This document shows, piece by piece, positions 42,887-51,186 of a stretch of DNA of 64,000 nucleotides. The notes below the pieces were generated by a model. It was not told where the DNA came from, did not search any database, and worked only from the letters and a program-made list of their open reading frames with translations. The stretch is taken from contig NZ_JAGF01000001.1 of the NCBI RefSeq assembly GCF_000526515.1, positions 1,178,001 through 1,242,000 on the forward strand. The letters are read 5' to 3'. Source of the DNA: Cellulomonas sp. KRMCY2. Lineage in GTDB: Bacteria; Actinomycetota; Actinomycetes; Actinomycetales; Cellulomonadaceae. Both the position numbers and the translations under genes were made by a program. Every line of letters begins with the position of its first letter. Within the stretch, counting starts at the first letter, position 1.

Positions 42887-44767
42887 TCACCCCGGATTCA
42901 CAACCCCCCGCAGCATCTCCCGCGTCTCCCGATCCGGCGAGTACACCAGCGTCCCGATCATCCCGCGCGTCAGGAGCACCTTGTACACGTGCCGCACCAG
43001 CCGGTCGAACGTCGCGTCGTCCACCGTCGTGCGGCTGCGGAAGTCCGGGTCCTTGGTGAACTGTCGCTGCGCCACCCACCGATCGTCACGCCACACCAGG
43101 TCGTGCCCGAGGATGACGCCGTTCCAGTCGTACTCGAAGCCCTGGGCCGTGTAGACGCAGCCGACCTGTCCGAAGCCGGCCGGGTCCGTCGCCCACAGGG
43201 ACGAGGGCGGCGCACCGCCGACCGACCGCTCGCTCTTGAGGTTCCAGGGCCGCGACCAGTCCCCGATCGTCACGTCCGGGACCAGCGAGCCGTCGGAGCG
43301 GGGATCGCTCCACGGCCAGCAGTACCCCGCCGTCATGCGCGCGCCGTAGCCGCGGTTGAGCACCGACGTCAGCCGCGACTCCAGCTCCGTCGGGGAGTCG
43401 ACGACGTCGACGGTGAAGTCCGGCTCGTCGCGCCAGGCCACCGGGCCGTCGCCGCGCAGGCCGAGCAGGCGGAGCACCCAGTCCAGGTACGCCTCGCTGC
43501 CGCCGGAGCGGTACTGCGCGTTGAGGTCGACGTGCCGGACGGTCAGATCCCGCGCAGACGCATGCGCCTCGATGTCGGAGACGCTGCCCATCTCGCCGGG
43601 CCGCACGACCTGGAACTGGTCGAGCAGGAAGACGGGCACGCGCGCGGCGTCGATCAGCTCCTCGATCTGCGGCCGGGCGCGCTCCCGCACCACCTTCGCG
43701 GTGTACCGGTTCACCGACGTCGAGCGCAGCCGGTGCGCCTCATCCATGATCAGGACTTCGAGGCTGTTCGGCTCGGCGGTCATGAAGCTGTTGAAGTACT
43801 TGAACAGCGACTTGACCTCGGCCGATCCCTTGCCTGCCACCTGTCGCAGGGTGTGCGTGAACGACTTCGAGCCCGTCGCGTGCAGCACTGTGCGTCCCTG
43901 CCGGGCGAGCTCGCCGAGCAGGGACAGGGCGATCACGCTCTTGCCGCTGCCCGGCCCGCCGGCCACGACGACGACCGTCTTGTGGTCGGAGCGCCGGGCC
44001 TGCTCGACCGCCGCGAGGACCAGCTCGTACGCGACGCGCTGCTCGTCCAGGAGGACGAACTGCTCGCGATCCTGGATCTCCTTCGCGGCGACCCTGAGCA
44101 GCTGCTTCGACGGTGCGATCGCCGAGGAGAGCAGTCGATCGGCTGCCACGACGCCGGACTCGGGCGCGAGCCGCGAGCGCAGGTACTCCTGGAGGTCGCC
44201 TCGCCGTTGACCGGTGAACATCCGGGCCTCGGCCACGGCAGGCCCGTCACGCAGCTCGCCGACGCCGTGCTCGGTGGCGTTGTGCAGGTAGGCGACACCG
44301 GTGATCGCATCCGGCTGCTCGGCGAGGACCGAGACGAAGTCCCGCATGTACTGCGCGTAGCCGGCGACCTGCAGCGACGGGTGCAGCACCGGCCGGTACG
44401 GGGCGCCGTCGACGTCGACCAGGGTCTCGCTGTCTTCCCAGCGGTGCGCGGTGCTCCACTGCTTGAGCTCGACGACGACGTACGAGGGGTGGCCGGTCTT
44501 CGGGTGGACGCCCGCCAGCACGACGTCGGCCCGCTTGCTGCTCAGCGGCAACCGGTGCTCGACGAGCACCTCGACACCACTCAGCCCGGCGTCGCGCAGG
44601 TCGCGCGCCAGCACCGGGAGGCTGTTGCGCCACGACCGTCGCTCGCTCAGGCCGGGACGACCCTGCCCGTTGCTCACGAGGTGCTCGGCGATCTGACGCT
44701 CGAGCTCCGTGGCATCGCCGTCGCAGAGGATGGCAAGCGACTGACCGCTCCATCGAATGGAATGCAC
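42887..44767 (-). CDS. DUF2075 ATPase/helicase-like protein with N-terminal nuclease-like region
   Basis: 626 residues from GTG 44767. The N-terminal region holds HPSYVVVELKQW with an E-x-K, like PD-(D/E)xK nucleases. Then come Walker A GGPGSGKSVIALSLL (near 270), Walker B VLIMDEAHRL, RVPVFLLDQFQVV, and the DUF2075 C-terminal VGCVYTAQGFEYDWNGVILG and LLTRGMIGTLVY motifs that resemble superfamily 1 helicase motif V/VI. DUF2075 proteins are frequent in defence islands. It is divergent from the MazG gene. Confidence 0.88.
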   Translation of the reverse strand: MHSIRWSGQSLAILCDGDATELERQIAEHLVSNGQGRPGLSERRSWRNSLPVLARDLRDAGLSGVEVLVEHRLPLSSKRADVVLAGVHPKTGHPSYVVVELKQWSTAHRWEDSETLVDVDGAPYRPVLHPSLQVAGYAQYMRDFVSVLAEQPDAITGVAYLHNATEHGVGELRDGPAVAEARMFTGQRRGDLQEYLRSRLAPESGVVAADRLLSSAIAPSKQLLRVAAKEIQDREQFVLLDEQRVAYELVLAAVEQARRSDHKTVVVVAGGPGSGKSVIALSLLGELARQGRTVLHATGSKSFTHTLRQVAGKGSAEVKSLFKYFNSFMTAEPNSLEVLIMDEAHRLRSTSVNRYTAKVVRERARPQIEELIDAARVPVFLLDQFQVVRPGEMGSVSDIEAHASARDLTVRHVDLNAQYRSGGSEAYLDWVLRLLGLRGDGPVAWRDEPDFTVDVVDSPTELESRLTSVLNRGYGARMTAGYCWPWSDPRSDGSLVPDVTIGDWSRPWNLKSERSVGGAPPSSLWATDPAGFGQVGCVYTAQGFEYDWNGVILGHDLVWRDDRWVAQRQFTKDPDFRSRTTVDDATFDRLVRHVYKVLLTRGMIGTLVYSPDRETREMLRGVVNPG

Positions 44768-44949
44768 CGACGTCGTCCCTTGGGCAGCACGAATGAATCG
44801 TGCGGAGGGGACGTGTCTGCCGCGCCGTCGTCAGGCGACGCCGGCGGCAGAAGTCCGTCGAACCGCTGTCCCGAGGACAGTAGCGCGGCGCTGATCGGGC
44901 TCGGCCGGCGGAGCCGCGGAGTGTCCGGGCGGTGTGCCATGGTGGCGCC

Positions 44950-45312
44950 GTGGCCCAGACCCCCGAACCCCAGCTCGACGAGCTCACCCGCCTGATGCGC
45001 GAGTTCACCCACGCGCGCGACTGGGCTCAGTTCCAGGACCCGAAGTCGCTGGTCCTCGCCCTGGTCGGCGAGGTGGGTGAGCTCGCCGAGCTCTTCCAGT
45101 GGATCCCGGCCGACGGCGCCGTCGCGCACTTCGCCGACCCGGCGCGTCGCGCGCGGGCCGGCGAGGAGATCGCTGACGTGCTGCTCTACCTGCTGCGGCT
45201 GGCCGACGTGCTCGGCATCGACGTCATGGACGCGGCGCGGGCGAAGCAGGCCGCTGCGCGGGAGAGGTTCCCGGTGGATCAGGTGCGTGGGGCGGCGCCG
45301 GAGAAGGCCTGA
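44950..45312 (+). CDS. MazG-like nucleotide pyrophosphohydrolase
   Basis: 120 residues from GTG 44950. DPKSLVLALVGEVGELAELFQWIP carries the E-x-x-E metal site, and GEEIADVLLYLLRLADVLGIDV the second (E-x-x-D). The short all-alpha MazG fold hydrolyses NTPs or dNTPs. It is divergent from the DUF2075 gene with a 182-bp control region, an arrangement repeated in other bacteria. May act in nucleotide clean-up or as a nucleotide-depletion defence. Confidence 0.9.
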   Translation: MAQTPEPQLDELTRLMREFTHARDWAQFQDPKSLVLALVGEVGELAELFQWIPADGAVAHFADPARRARAGEEIADVLLYLLRLADVLGIDVMDAARAKQAAARERFPVDQVRGAAPEKA

Positions 45313-45410
45313 AGCGTCGACTCACCGGGTGCACAGTCCACACCCCTTGACGCCCCCCAACCCCGGTGCGAGGCTTGCTATGCATCATTGCTACGTACCG
45401 GAGCCCACTC

Positions 45411-45613
45411 ATGCCGCGCACCAAGATCTTCTCGACGAGGCCACGATCCGTCGGGTCGGCGCAAGCCTGGTGATCGAGGCGGTCACCGTGGACTGGGCCT
45501 GGATCGACCGGCTGCGGGCCCAGGGCGGCGTCGACCTGGAGGTCATCGAGGCGGCCCTGGAGCCGACGGCAATGCCTGACCACTCGCCCGGCGAGGATCT
45601 GTTCCCCCGATGA
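45411..45613 (+). pseudogene. vapB: VapB-like AbrB-type antitoxin, frameshifted
   Basis: ATG 45411, with GGAG 8 bases upstream, encodes MPRTKIFST in the expected AbrB-type N-terminus, but the expected GNSQAVRIP-like segment is absent and the frame soon meets a stop. The rest of the antitoxin (DEATIRRVGASLVIEAVTVDWAWIDRLRAQGG...EPTAMPDHSPGEDLFPR) continues in another frame to 45613. A short deletion with frameshift near 45438 explains this. The stop overlaps the toxin start as ATGA. TTGCTA repeats at 45375 and 45388 may be operator half-sites. Confidence 0.78.
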
Positions 45614-46005
45614 AGTATCTGCTGGACACCAACGCGCTGGTCGACGTCCTCCGGGCTCCCGGCTCAGCTGTCGAGGCCCGGCTCCGGGAGTGCGACCCGC
45701 AGGACGTCGGTCTCTCGGCCGTTGTGCTCCACGAGCTCTACTACGGTGCCCACCGCAGCCACCGGGCGGAGCACAACGCCGCCCTGATCGACGAGATCGC
45801 CCTGCCCGTGGTCGACCTGACCCGCGAGGACGCCCGTGGGGCCGGCCGCATCCGCGCGCACCTCGCCCGCGAGGGCCGGCCGATCGGACCGTTCGACGTC
45901 CTGATCGCCGGCCAGGCCGTCGCGCGGGGCCTCGTCCTCGTCACGCACAAGACCGCCGAGTTCTCGCGAGTCCCGGGCCTGACCCTGGCGGACTGGACAC
46001 GCTGA
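45610..46005 (+). CDS. vapC: VapC-type PIN-domain toxin
   Basis: 131 residues from ATG 45610, overlapping the antitoxin stop by ATGA. MKYLLDTNALVDVLR with the first Asp, VVLHELYYGAHRS with Glu, and FDVLIAGQAVARGLVLVTHKTAEF with the other acidic residues give the metal-binding PIN site. It cleaves RNA (tRNA or rRNA in known cases). It appears intact although its antitoxin gene is broken. Confidence 0.92.
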   Translation: MKYLLDTNALVDVLRAPGSAVEARLRECDPQDVGLSAVVLHELYYGAHRSHRAEHNAALIDEIALPVVDLTREDARGAGRIRAHLAREGRPIGPFDVLIAGQAVARGLVLVTHKTAEFSRVPGLTLADWTR

Positions 46006-46080
46006 GCGACCCTCCGTTCGGCCTCGCAGTGCCAGGGCAGGTGACTCCCAGCCGGGCACCCGACTCCTCACCCGACCCCC

Positions 46081-46544
46081 TCACCCCGCCAGCTCCCCCA
46101 GCACGAACCCCCCATACCCCGTCGCCTCCCGCATCCCCTCCCCGAACATCGCCGGCCGCCAGTCGTCGTCCCACCAGCACGCCACCCACCCGGCACCCAG
46201 GTCGTCGAGCCGGTCCAGGAGCGGTCGTCCGTACCCCTCGGCGGTCCCGACGAGGTAGCCGTCCCCCGGGTCACGGCTCTCCTCCAGGTATCCCCACTCG
46301 GTGATGAGGACCGGGTACCGCACCGCGACGTCGCCGAACCAGGTGCCTGGTTGCCGTCGGTGGTCAGCGCGGGCAGGTCGATGCCGGTCGCGTCGAACGA
46401 CTCCGTGTGCGGGACGGGCACCAGGAGCCGCCCGCCCCCGCCGAGCACCAGCGCGAGCACGACCGCGGTGACCACCAGAGCACCGACGACCGTGCCGAGC
46501 ACGAGCACCACCCGGGGCACCGCACTGCGCGCCATGCCACTCAT
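46081..46544 (-). pseudogene. remnant of a membrane-anchored glycoside hydrolase (GH5-like)
   Basis: The first part from ATG 46544 has a membrane anchor (VPRVVLVLGTVVGALVVTAVVLALVLG) and then a short extracytoplasmic stretch ending near LPALTTDGNQ. After a frameshift the sequence is GTWFGDVAVRYPVLITEWGYLEE..GDGYLVGTAEGYGRPLLDRLDDLGAGWVACWWDDDWRPAMF, the C-terminus of a GH5-like enzyme with nucleophile Glu in TEWGY. The middle, with the acid/base Glu, is missing; the expected length would be about 350 residues. So a large internal deletion inactivated the gene. Confidence 0.7.
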
Positions 46545-46693
46545 CACACTCGCGCCCGCCGTTCCAGCGTCCGACCTTCGTCCCGGGACGCGCCGTCCGC
46601 CGTCCGTCCGCCGGACGCCATCCGTCCGTATCGTCTCGGCCAGCGATCCGACCCCCGGCAATTCGGGCCATTTCGACCCCCCGGGCGCTCGGC

Positions 46694-46712
46694 CGTCGGT
46701 ACTCTACCGACG
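46694..46712. promoter_or_regulatory. perfect palindrome upstream of the ESX-like pair
   Basis: CGTCGGTA (46694-46701), a 3-base loop, and TACCGACG (46705-46712) form a perfect inverted repeat. It lies in the 348-bp gap 46545-46892, which otherwise holds no gene I can support. Candidate operator for the divergent or rightward genes; as RNA it would be a strong hairpin. Confidence 0.6.
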
Positions 46713-46892
46713 ACGCCGAAACGGGGGGACCGGGTCGGGTTCGTACGTCAGTCACGGCACTGTGCGCACCACAGCAGAGCAGCCGACGGATCTCGTGGCC
46801 CAGGTGCCACCCGCGACGAGCCACGCGAGATCCCACCTCGACATCGGCTCCGATGCCGCCTGCAGATGCCGCCTACAGCTGAGGGACACCTG

Positions 46893-47696
46893 GTGCAGAT
46901 CGACGACGGGGGCGCCGCCTGGCACGCCTCAGCCACTGTCACGCCGACCTCGTCGGCCGCCCGAGAACCGGTGCCAGACCTCGCCGAGCAGGTCAACCGG
47001 CTCCGGGAGCTGGTCGCAGGCTCGGACGGGATGCGCTGCGCGGTCGAGCAGATCTGCGGCCTCGACTCCTTCGCCTGGCTCACCGGACTGGTCGCCGGTA
47101 GCTGGCAGGACGTCTCGGCCGCGGGTGAGGCGATGGACCAGCTCGGCGAGTGGGCGCACGTCACGCGGGCCGAGCTGGACGGCGTCCTGACCTCCTCGGC
47201 GTCGGCCCGCGAGGGGGATGGCGAACCGGTCCGCGACGGCGATCCGGTGATGCTCGCCCTTGCCGGCATCGGCCAGGCGCTGATGGCCGTCGAGGCGGCC
47301 GCCGCGGGGCTCGCGCTCGACCTCCGGGCCACAGCGCACAGGGTCTACGTCGCCGGGGACGTGGCGGTCAGCCTCCTCGGCGAGCTCTGCGACTACCTCG
47401 TCGCCCTGGCCATCGACCTCATCGCGACCACTACGGCCGGGCCGGCGGATGCCGAGCACCTCCTCGGCGGCGCCTCCTCGGCCTACCTCACGTGGGAGGC
47501 GTTCCAGGTCTGGGAGGGCGTCCAGACCTGGTCCGACCGCGCGGCCACCCACGCCGACGACCTCGCCGGGCTGTGCGCCAAGACGTCGACCCTGCTCGAC
47601 GGCGTCGCCGGCCTCGAGGTGCCCTGCTTCACCGTCGACCTCGCGAGGACCGGATCAGTCGCGCGGACCGGATCGATCGCGAGGACCGGATCATGA
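46893..47696 (+). CDS. ESX-like helical protein with C-terminal ARTGS repeats
   Basis: 267 residues from GTG 46893, which has GAGGG ahead. It is mainly helical with Trp-Gly pairs and Ala/Leu-rich segments (WLTGLVAGSWQDVSAAGEAMDQLGEWAHVTRAEL, YLVALAIDLIATTTAG), like WXG100/ESX-associated proteins. The C-terminus has three six-residue repeats (ARTGSV, ARTGSI, ARTGS) from 18-bp tandem DNA repeats at 47643-47696. The longer open frame upstream is not supported. Its stop overlaps the next start by ATGA. Confidence 0.7.
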   Translation: MQIDDGGAAWHASATVTPTSSAAREPVPDLAEQVNRLRELVAGSDGMRCAVEQICGLDSFAWLTGLVAGSWQDVSAAGEAMDQLGEWAHVTRAELDGVLTSSASAREGDGEPVRDGDPVMLALAGIGQALMAVEAAAAGLALDLRATAHRVYVAGDVAVSLLGELCDYLVALAIDLIATTTAGPADAEHLLGGASSAYLTWEAFQVWEGVQTWSDRAATHADDLAGLCAKTSTLLDGVAGLEVPCFTVDLARTGSVARTGSIARTGS

Positions 47697-48022
47697 GCGG
47701 TCCGGCCGGCGACGACATCACCGAGCGCCTCACCGAGCAGAGCGGCGGCATCCGAGGTCGAGGGGTCCGGATCCGGCGGTCGATCGAGCTCCTGAGGCAG
47801 TCGGACGACCCGGCGCTGCGTCGTCTCGCCGACGACGTCCTCGCCGGACGGCGGACCGTCCGCAGCGTGCTTCAGGAGCCGGCGTTCACCGCGGCCCTCA
47901 GCACGCTCATGCCGCGGTTCTTCCGCCAGTTCGACGATCTCGAGGCCACGGCGTGGGACCGCCTCGTCGCCGAAGGGCGCGACCAGCGCAGGCGTGACCT
48001 CAGAGGTGACCCCGCAGTCTGA
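47693..48022 (+). CDS. small protein coupled to the ESX-like gene
   Basis: 109 residues from ATG 47693, in ATGA overlap with the preceding stop. It is charged and helical (RIRRSIELLRQSDDPALRRLADDVLAGRRTVRSVLQEPAF) with no signal peptide or membrane span. Unknown family; the layout suggests a partner of the upstream protein. Confidence 0.7.
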   Translation: MSGPAGDDITERLTEQSGGIRGRGVRIRRSIELLRQSDDPALRRLADDVLAGRRTVRSVLQEPAFTAALSTLMPRFFRQFDDLEATAWDRLVAEGRDQRRRDLRGDPAV

Positions 48023-48041
48023 CCGTGCGGACCGGCCAGGA

Positions 48042-48911
48042 CTACGCCGGCTCCCCCATCGGGATCCCCAGCACCGCGGCGATCGTCCGGACGACACCGT
48101 TCTCGTCGTTGCCCGGCGCGAGGTAGCGGGCGGCCGCCCGGACGTCCGGGTGCGCGTTCGCCATCGCGAACGACCAGTCGGCCTCGGCGAGCATCTCGAT
48201 GTCGTTGTGGTAGTCCCCGAACACCATCGTCTGGGCGCTCGTGATGCCGAGCGCGGCCTGGATCCGGGCGAGCGCCGCACCCTTGTGCGCCGAGGGGTTC
48301 ATGACGTCGACCCAGTGCTCGCCCGACACGACGACCTGGTGCGTGTGCGAGAACTCCTCGAGGCCCGGGACCGTCGTCTCCTGCGCGGACCCGAAGTCGT
48401 ACACGGCGACCTTGATCACCTCGTCCTGCACCGTCGTCAGGTCGTCGACGTGCTCGAGCAGCGCGTAGTACCGGTCGCACTGGGCCAGGAACGCGTCGTC
48501 CCGGCGCTCCACGTAGGCCGAGCGCTTGCCGCACACGACGGCGCCGACGTCGGCCCCCGAGGCGCCGAGCGTGCGCACCGCCTCGACGATGCGCACGACG
48601 ACGTCCCGCTCGACGACGTCCGAGCTCAGCTCGACCCCGCGGCGCACGACGTACGCACCGTTCTCCGCGATGAACACGAACCGCTCGGCGACCGCCCCGA
48701 ACTGCCGCGCGAGGGTCGCGTACTGGCGTCCGCTCGCGGGGCAGAACGCCACACCGCGCCGCTCGAGCTCGTCCAGCAGCGGCCACAGCGCCGCGTCGAT
48801 CCGGTGCCCCGGGTCGAGCAGCGTGCCGTCCATGTCGACGGCGATCAGCCGGATGTCCGGGACCTGCGCGAACGTCGGCAGCTCGACGGGGTCAGGTGGG
48901 GAGGTCGACAC
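48042..48911 (-). CDS. Cof-type HAD-IIB hydrolase
   Basis: 289 residues from ATG 48911. LIAVDMDGTLLD is motif I (DxD), FCPASGRQYATL motif II, VIKVAVY... with Lys motif III region and VFGDYHNDIEMLAEADWSFAMANA motif IV (GDxxND). Members dephosphorylate sugar phosphates, FMN or PLP. Cytoplasmic. It is divergent from the PadR gene. Confidence 0.93.
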   Translation of the reverse strand: MSTSPPDPVELPTFAQVPDIRLIAVDMDGTLLDPGHRIDAALWPLLDELERRGVAFCPASGRQYATLARQFGAVAERFVFIAENGAYVVRRGVELSSDVVERDVVVRIVEAVRTLGASGADVGAVVCGKRSAYVERRDDAFLAQCDRYYALLEHVDDLTTVQDEVIKVAVYDFGSAQETTVPGLEEFSHTHQVVVSGEHWVDVMNPSAHKGAALARIQAALGITSAQTMVFGDYHNDIEMLAEADWSFAMANAHPDVRAAARYLAPGNDENGVVRTIAAVLGIPMGEPA

Positions 48912-48986
48912 CCGTCGATTGTCTCAGGCGCCGGCGCCGCGTGCGGGAGTCGGGGCGCGCACGGCACTTGCGGTACCGACCCATCT

Positions 48987-48996
48987 CGATATATCG
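48987..48996. promoter_or_regulatory. perfect palindrome CGATATATCG ahead of the PadR gene
   Basis: CGATATATCG lies 26 bases before the ATG of the PadR-type regulator. TATATC can serve as a -10, so binding would block polymerase. It is AT-rich in a GC-rich background and fits the autoregulatory sites known for PadR proteins. Confidence 0.65.
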
Positions 48997-49021
48997 TGAG
49001 CGTGTCGAGAGAGGACACCTC

Positions 49022-49675
49022 ATGAACCACCACGATCATCACCACCACACCCCCGCCAACCGCCCCACCCCACCGGACCGCGGCGAGCGCAACTTCCTGC
49101 CCGAGTGGCCCGACGGCGACGGCGCACCACCGTTCGGCCGCGGCCGGGGCGGCCCACGTGGTCACCGCGGTGGGCCCGGACCCGACGGTCCCTGGGGCGG
49201 CGGCCGACGCGGTCGCGGCCCGCGAGCGCGCGGCGACGTCCGGGCCGCGATCCTGCTGCTGCTCGAGGAGCAGCCGCGGCACGGCTACGAGCTGATCCAG
49301 GAGATCGCCGAGCGCAGCTCGGGTGCCTGGTCGCCGAGCCCCGGCTCGATCTACCCGACGCTCCAGGTGCTCGAGGACGAGGGCCTGGTCACGATCGAGT
49401 CCGTCGAGGGTCGCCGGACCGCCTCGCTGACCACCGAAGGGGCCGCATACGTCAGCGAGAACCGTGAACGGCTCGGCACGCCGTGGACCTCGCCGCAGGG
49501 CGACCACGGCCCCGCCCTCGCCCTGCGCCAGGAGATCATGGCCCTGAAGGATGCGGCCGTCCAGATGGCCCGCGTCGGCACCGCCGCCCAGCACACGGCC
49601 GCCGCCGCCGTCCTGGTCACCGCCCGCAAGGAGCTGTACCGCATCCTCGCCGAGGACACCCAGCCGCGACCGTGA
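49022..49675 (+). CDS. PadR-family regulator with His-rich N-terminus
   Basis: 217 residues from ATG 49022, preceded by GAGAGAGGA. The winged HTH is RGDVRAAILLLLEEQPRHGYELIQEIAERSSGAWSPSPGSIYPTLQVLEDEGLVTIESVEGRRTASLTTEG. The N-terminus MNHHDHHHHTPANRP and a Gly/Arg-rich stretch (FGRGRGGPRGHRGGPGP) precede it. The His cluster may bind metal, the Gly/Arg tail nucleic acid. The palindrome at 48987 is the likely operator. Confidence 0.92.
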   Translation: MNHHDHHHHTPANRPTPPDRGERNFLPEWPDGDGAPPFGRGRGGPRGHRGGPGPDGPWGGGRRGRGPRARGDVRAAILLLLEEQPRHGYELIQEIAERSSGAWSPSPGSIYPTLQVLEDEGLVTIESVEGRRTASLTTEGAAYVSENRERLGTPWTSPQGDHGPALALRQEIMALKDAAVQMARVGTAAQHTAAAAVLVTARKELYRILAEDTQPRP

Positions 49676-49709
49676 GTCGGCGCCGGGCCGGCGGCGGACA
49701 ATGGCGGGC

Positions 49710-50009
49710 ATGACGATCACGCTCCAGTACTTCGACGGCTGCCCGAGCTGGCGTGTCACGGACGCGCGACTGCACGAGGCGCTGGCCGCGGTGGGCCGTC
49801 CCGACACCGAGATCGAGCACGTCCTGGTGTCCACACCGGAGGAGGCCGAGGCCATCCAGTTCCGCGGCTCCCCGACCGTCCTGGTGGACGGCCGGGACCC
49901 GTTCGCCGATGCAGACGCCCTGGTCGGTCTCGCATGCCGGCTGTACCGGACCGCGCAGGGCCTGGCGGGTTCGCCCACCGTGGAGCAGCTGGTGGCCGTG
50001 CTGCGGTGA
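49710..50009 (+). CDS. thioredoxin-like-fold protein (alkylmercury lyase-related type)
   Basis: 99 residues from ATG 49710 (ATG 49701 is an alternative). MTITLQYFDGCPSWRVTDARLHEAL has the single-Cys CPSW motif, and FRGSPTVLVDGRDPF the cis-Pro loop of the thioredoxin fold. The family occurs next to mercury or redox genes; no partner is evident here. 36 bases after the PadR gene, so possibly in its operon. Confidence 0.82.
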   Translation: MTITLQYFDGCPSWRVTDARLHEALAAVGRPDTEIEHVLVSTPEEAEAIQFRGSPTVLVDGRDPFADADALVGLACRLYRTAQGLAGSPTVEQLVAVLR

Positions 50010-50102
50010 CGCCTCCGCAGCGAGAACGCCCAGAACGCCCCGAGGAGCCGGGCATCCAGGCACGGACGGAACATCCCCAGCCCCCGACCGGTTGCGCCGA
50101 GC

Positions 50103-51026
50103 ATGAGAGCCATCGCCTACACCCGCTTCGGCGGCCCCGACGTCCTGCAGCTCGTGGAGCTGCCCACCCCCAAGGTCGGTCCTGACTCCGTCCTGGTCCG
50201 GGTCCGCGCGGCCTCGGTCAACCCGGTCGACTGGATGGTGCGCCAGGGGTATCTCGATCCGCTGATGGACGTCGTCTTCCCGGTGGTGCCGGGCTGGGAC
50301 GTCGCGGGGGTCGTCGAGCAGGTCGGCCTGGACGCACCCGAGCTCGCCGTCGGTGACGAGGTCATCGGCTACGTGCGCAGGGACGTCGTGCACGGCGGCA
50401 CGACGGCGGAGCTCGTCGCCGCGCCGGTGCGGACCCTCGCCCGCAAGCCGGCATCACTGTCCTGGGAGCAGGCGGCCGCCCTGCCGCTCGCCGGGCTGAC
50501 GGCGTACCAGACGCTGCGGCGGCTCGGCGTCCATGAGGGCGACACGGTGCTCGTGCACAACGCCGCCGGTGGCGTCGGGAGCTTCGCCGTGCAGATCGCC
50601 CGGGCCTTCGGCGCGCGCGTCATCGGCACGGCCTCGGCGGGCAGGCACGAGTACGTGCGCGGGCTCGGCGGGGAGCCGGTGCCCTACGGCGACGCGATGG
50701 TGGCCGCGGTCCGAGCACTCGCACCCGCCGGGGTCGACGTCGTGCTCGACCTCGCCGGCGGCGGCGTCGTCGCGACCACCCCCGACGTGGGGACGGCCGA
50801 TGTGCGGCTCGGATCCGTGGCCGACGGAGACGTTGCGCAGTACGGCGGCACGTACCTATGGGTCCGGCCCGACGCGGCCGACCTCGCGGCGCTTGGCGAC
50901 CTCGTCGAGCGGGGCCTGCTCCGGGTCGAGCTGGCCAGGACCTTCCCGCTCGAGGAGACCGCTGCCGCGCACGAGCTCGTCGCGTCGGGGCACGTCCAGG
51001 GGAAGGTCGTCATCCGGGTGTCCTGA
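50103..51026 (+). CDS. zinc-free NADP-dependent oxidoreductase (quinone oxidoreductase-type MDR)
   Basis: 307 residues from ATG 50103. MRAIAYTRFGGPDVLQLVELPTPKVG is the N-terminal domain start, and VLVHNAAGGVGSFAVQIARAFGARVIGTAS is the nucleotide-binding GxGGxGxxAxQ segment. No zinc Cys are present. Members reduce quinones or enones with NADPH. Stand-alone, cytoplasmic. Confidence 0.92.
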   Translation: MRAIAYTRFGGPDVLQLVELPTPKVGPDSVLVRVRAASVNPVDWMVRQGYLDPLMDVVFPVVPGWDVAGVVEQVGLDAPELAVGDEVIGYVRRDVVHGGTTAELVAAPVRTLARKPASLSWEQAAALPLAGLTAYQTLRRLGVHEGDTVLVHNAAGGVGSFAVQIARAFGARVIGTASAGRHEYVRGLGGEPVPYGDAMVAAVRALAPAGVDVVLDLAGGGVVATTPDVGTADVRLGSVADGDVAQYGGTYLWVRPDAADLAALGDLVERGLLRVELARTFPLEETAAAHELVASGHVQGKVVIRVS

Positions 51027-51186
51027 CGGTCCGGCGGGCTCAGCCTTCCTGAGCAGCCCGCCCATGATCACGGCTCGTCCGGTAACGTCACCGCACGACG
51101 AGCGCACGCCCCGGTACCCGAGACGACCGCCGCGCTCGGGAGGGGGCAGCTGTGATCCCGAAGGACGTCCCGCCCGTCCTCTGCGG

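Noticed and set aside
46407-46892. N-terminal extension of the ESX-like protein back to 46407
   Set aside because: The extension is Arg/His/Pro-rich, lies antisense to the GH remnant and lacks a ribosome site; GTG 46893 has one.
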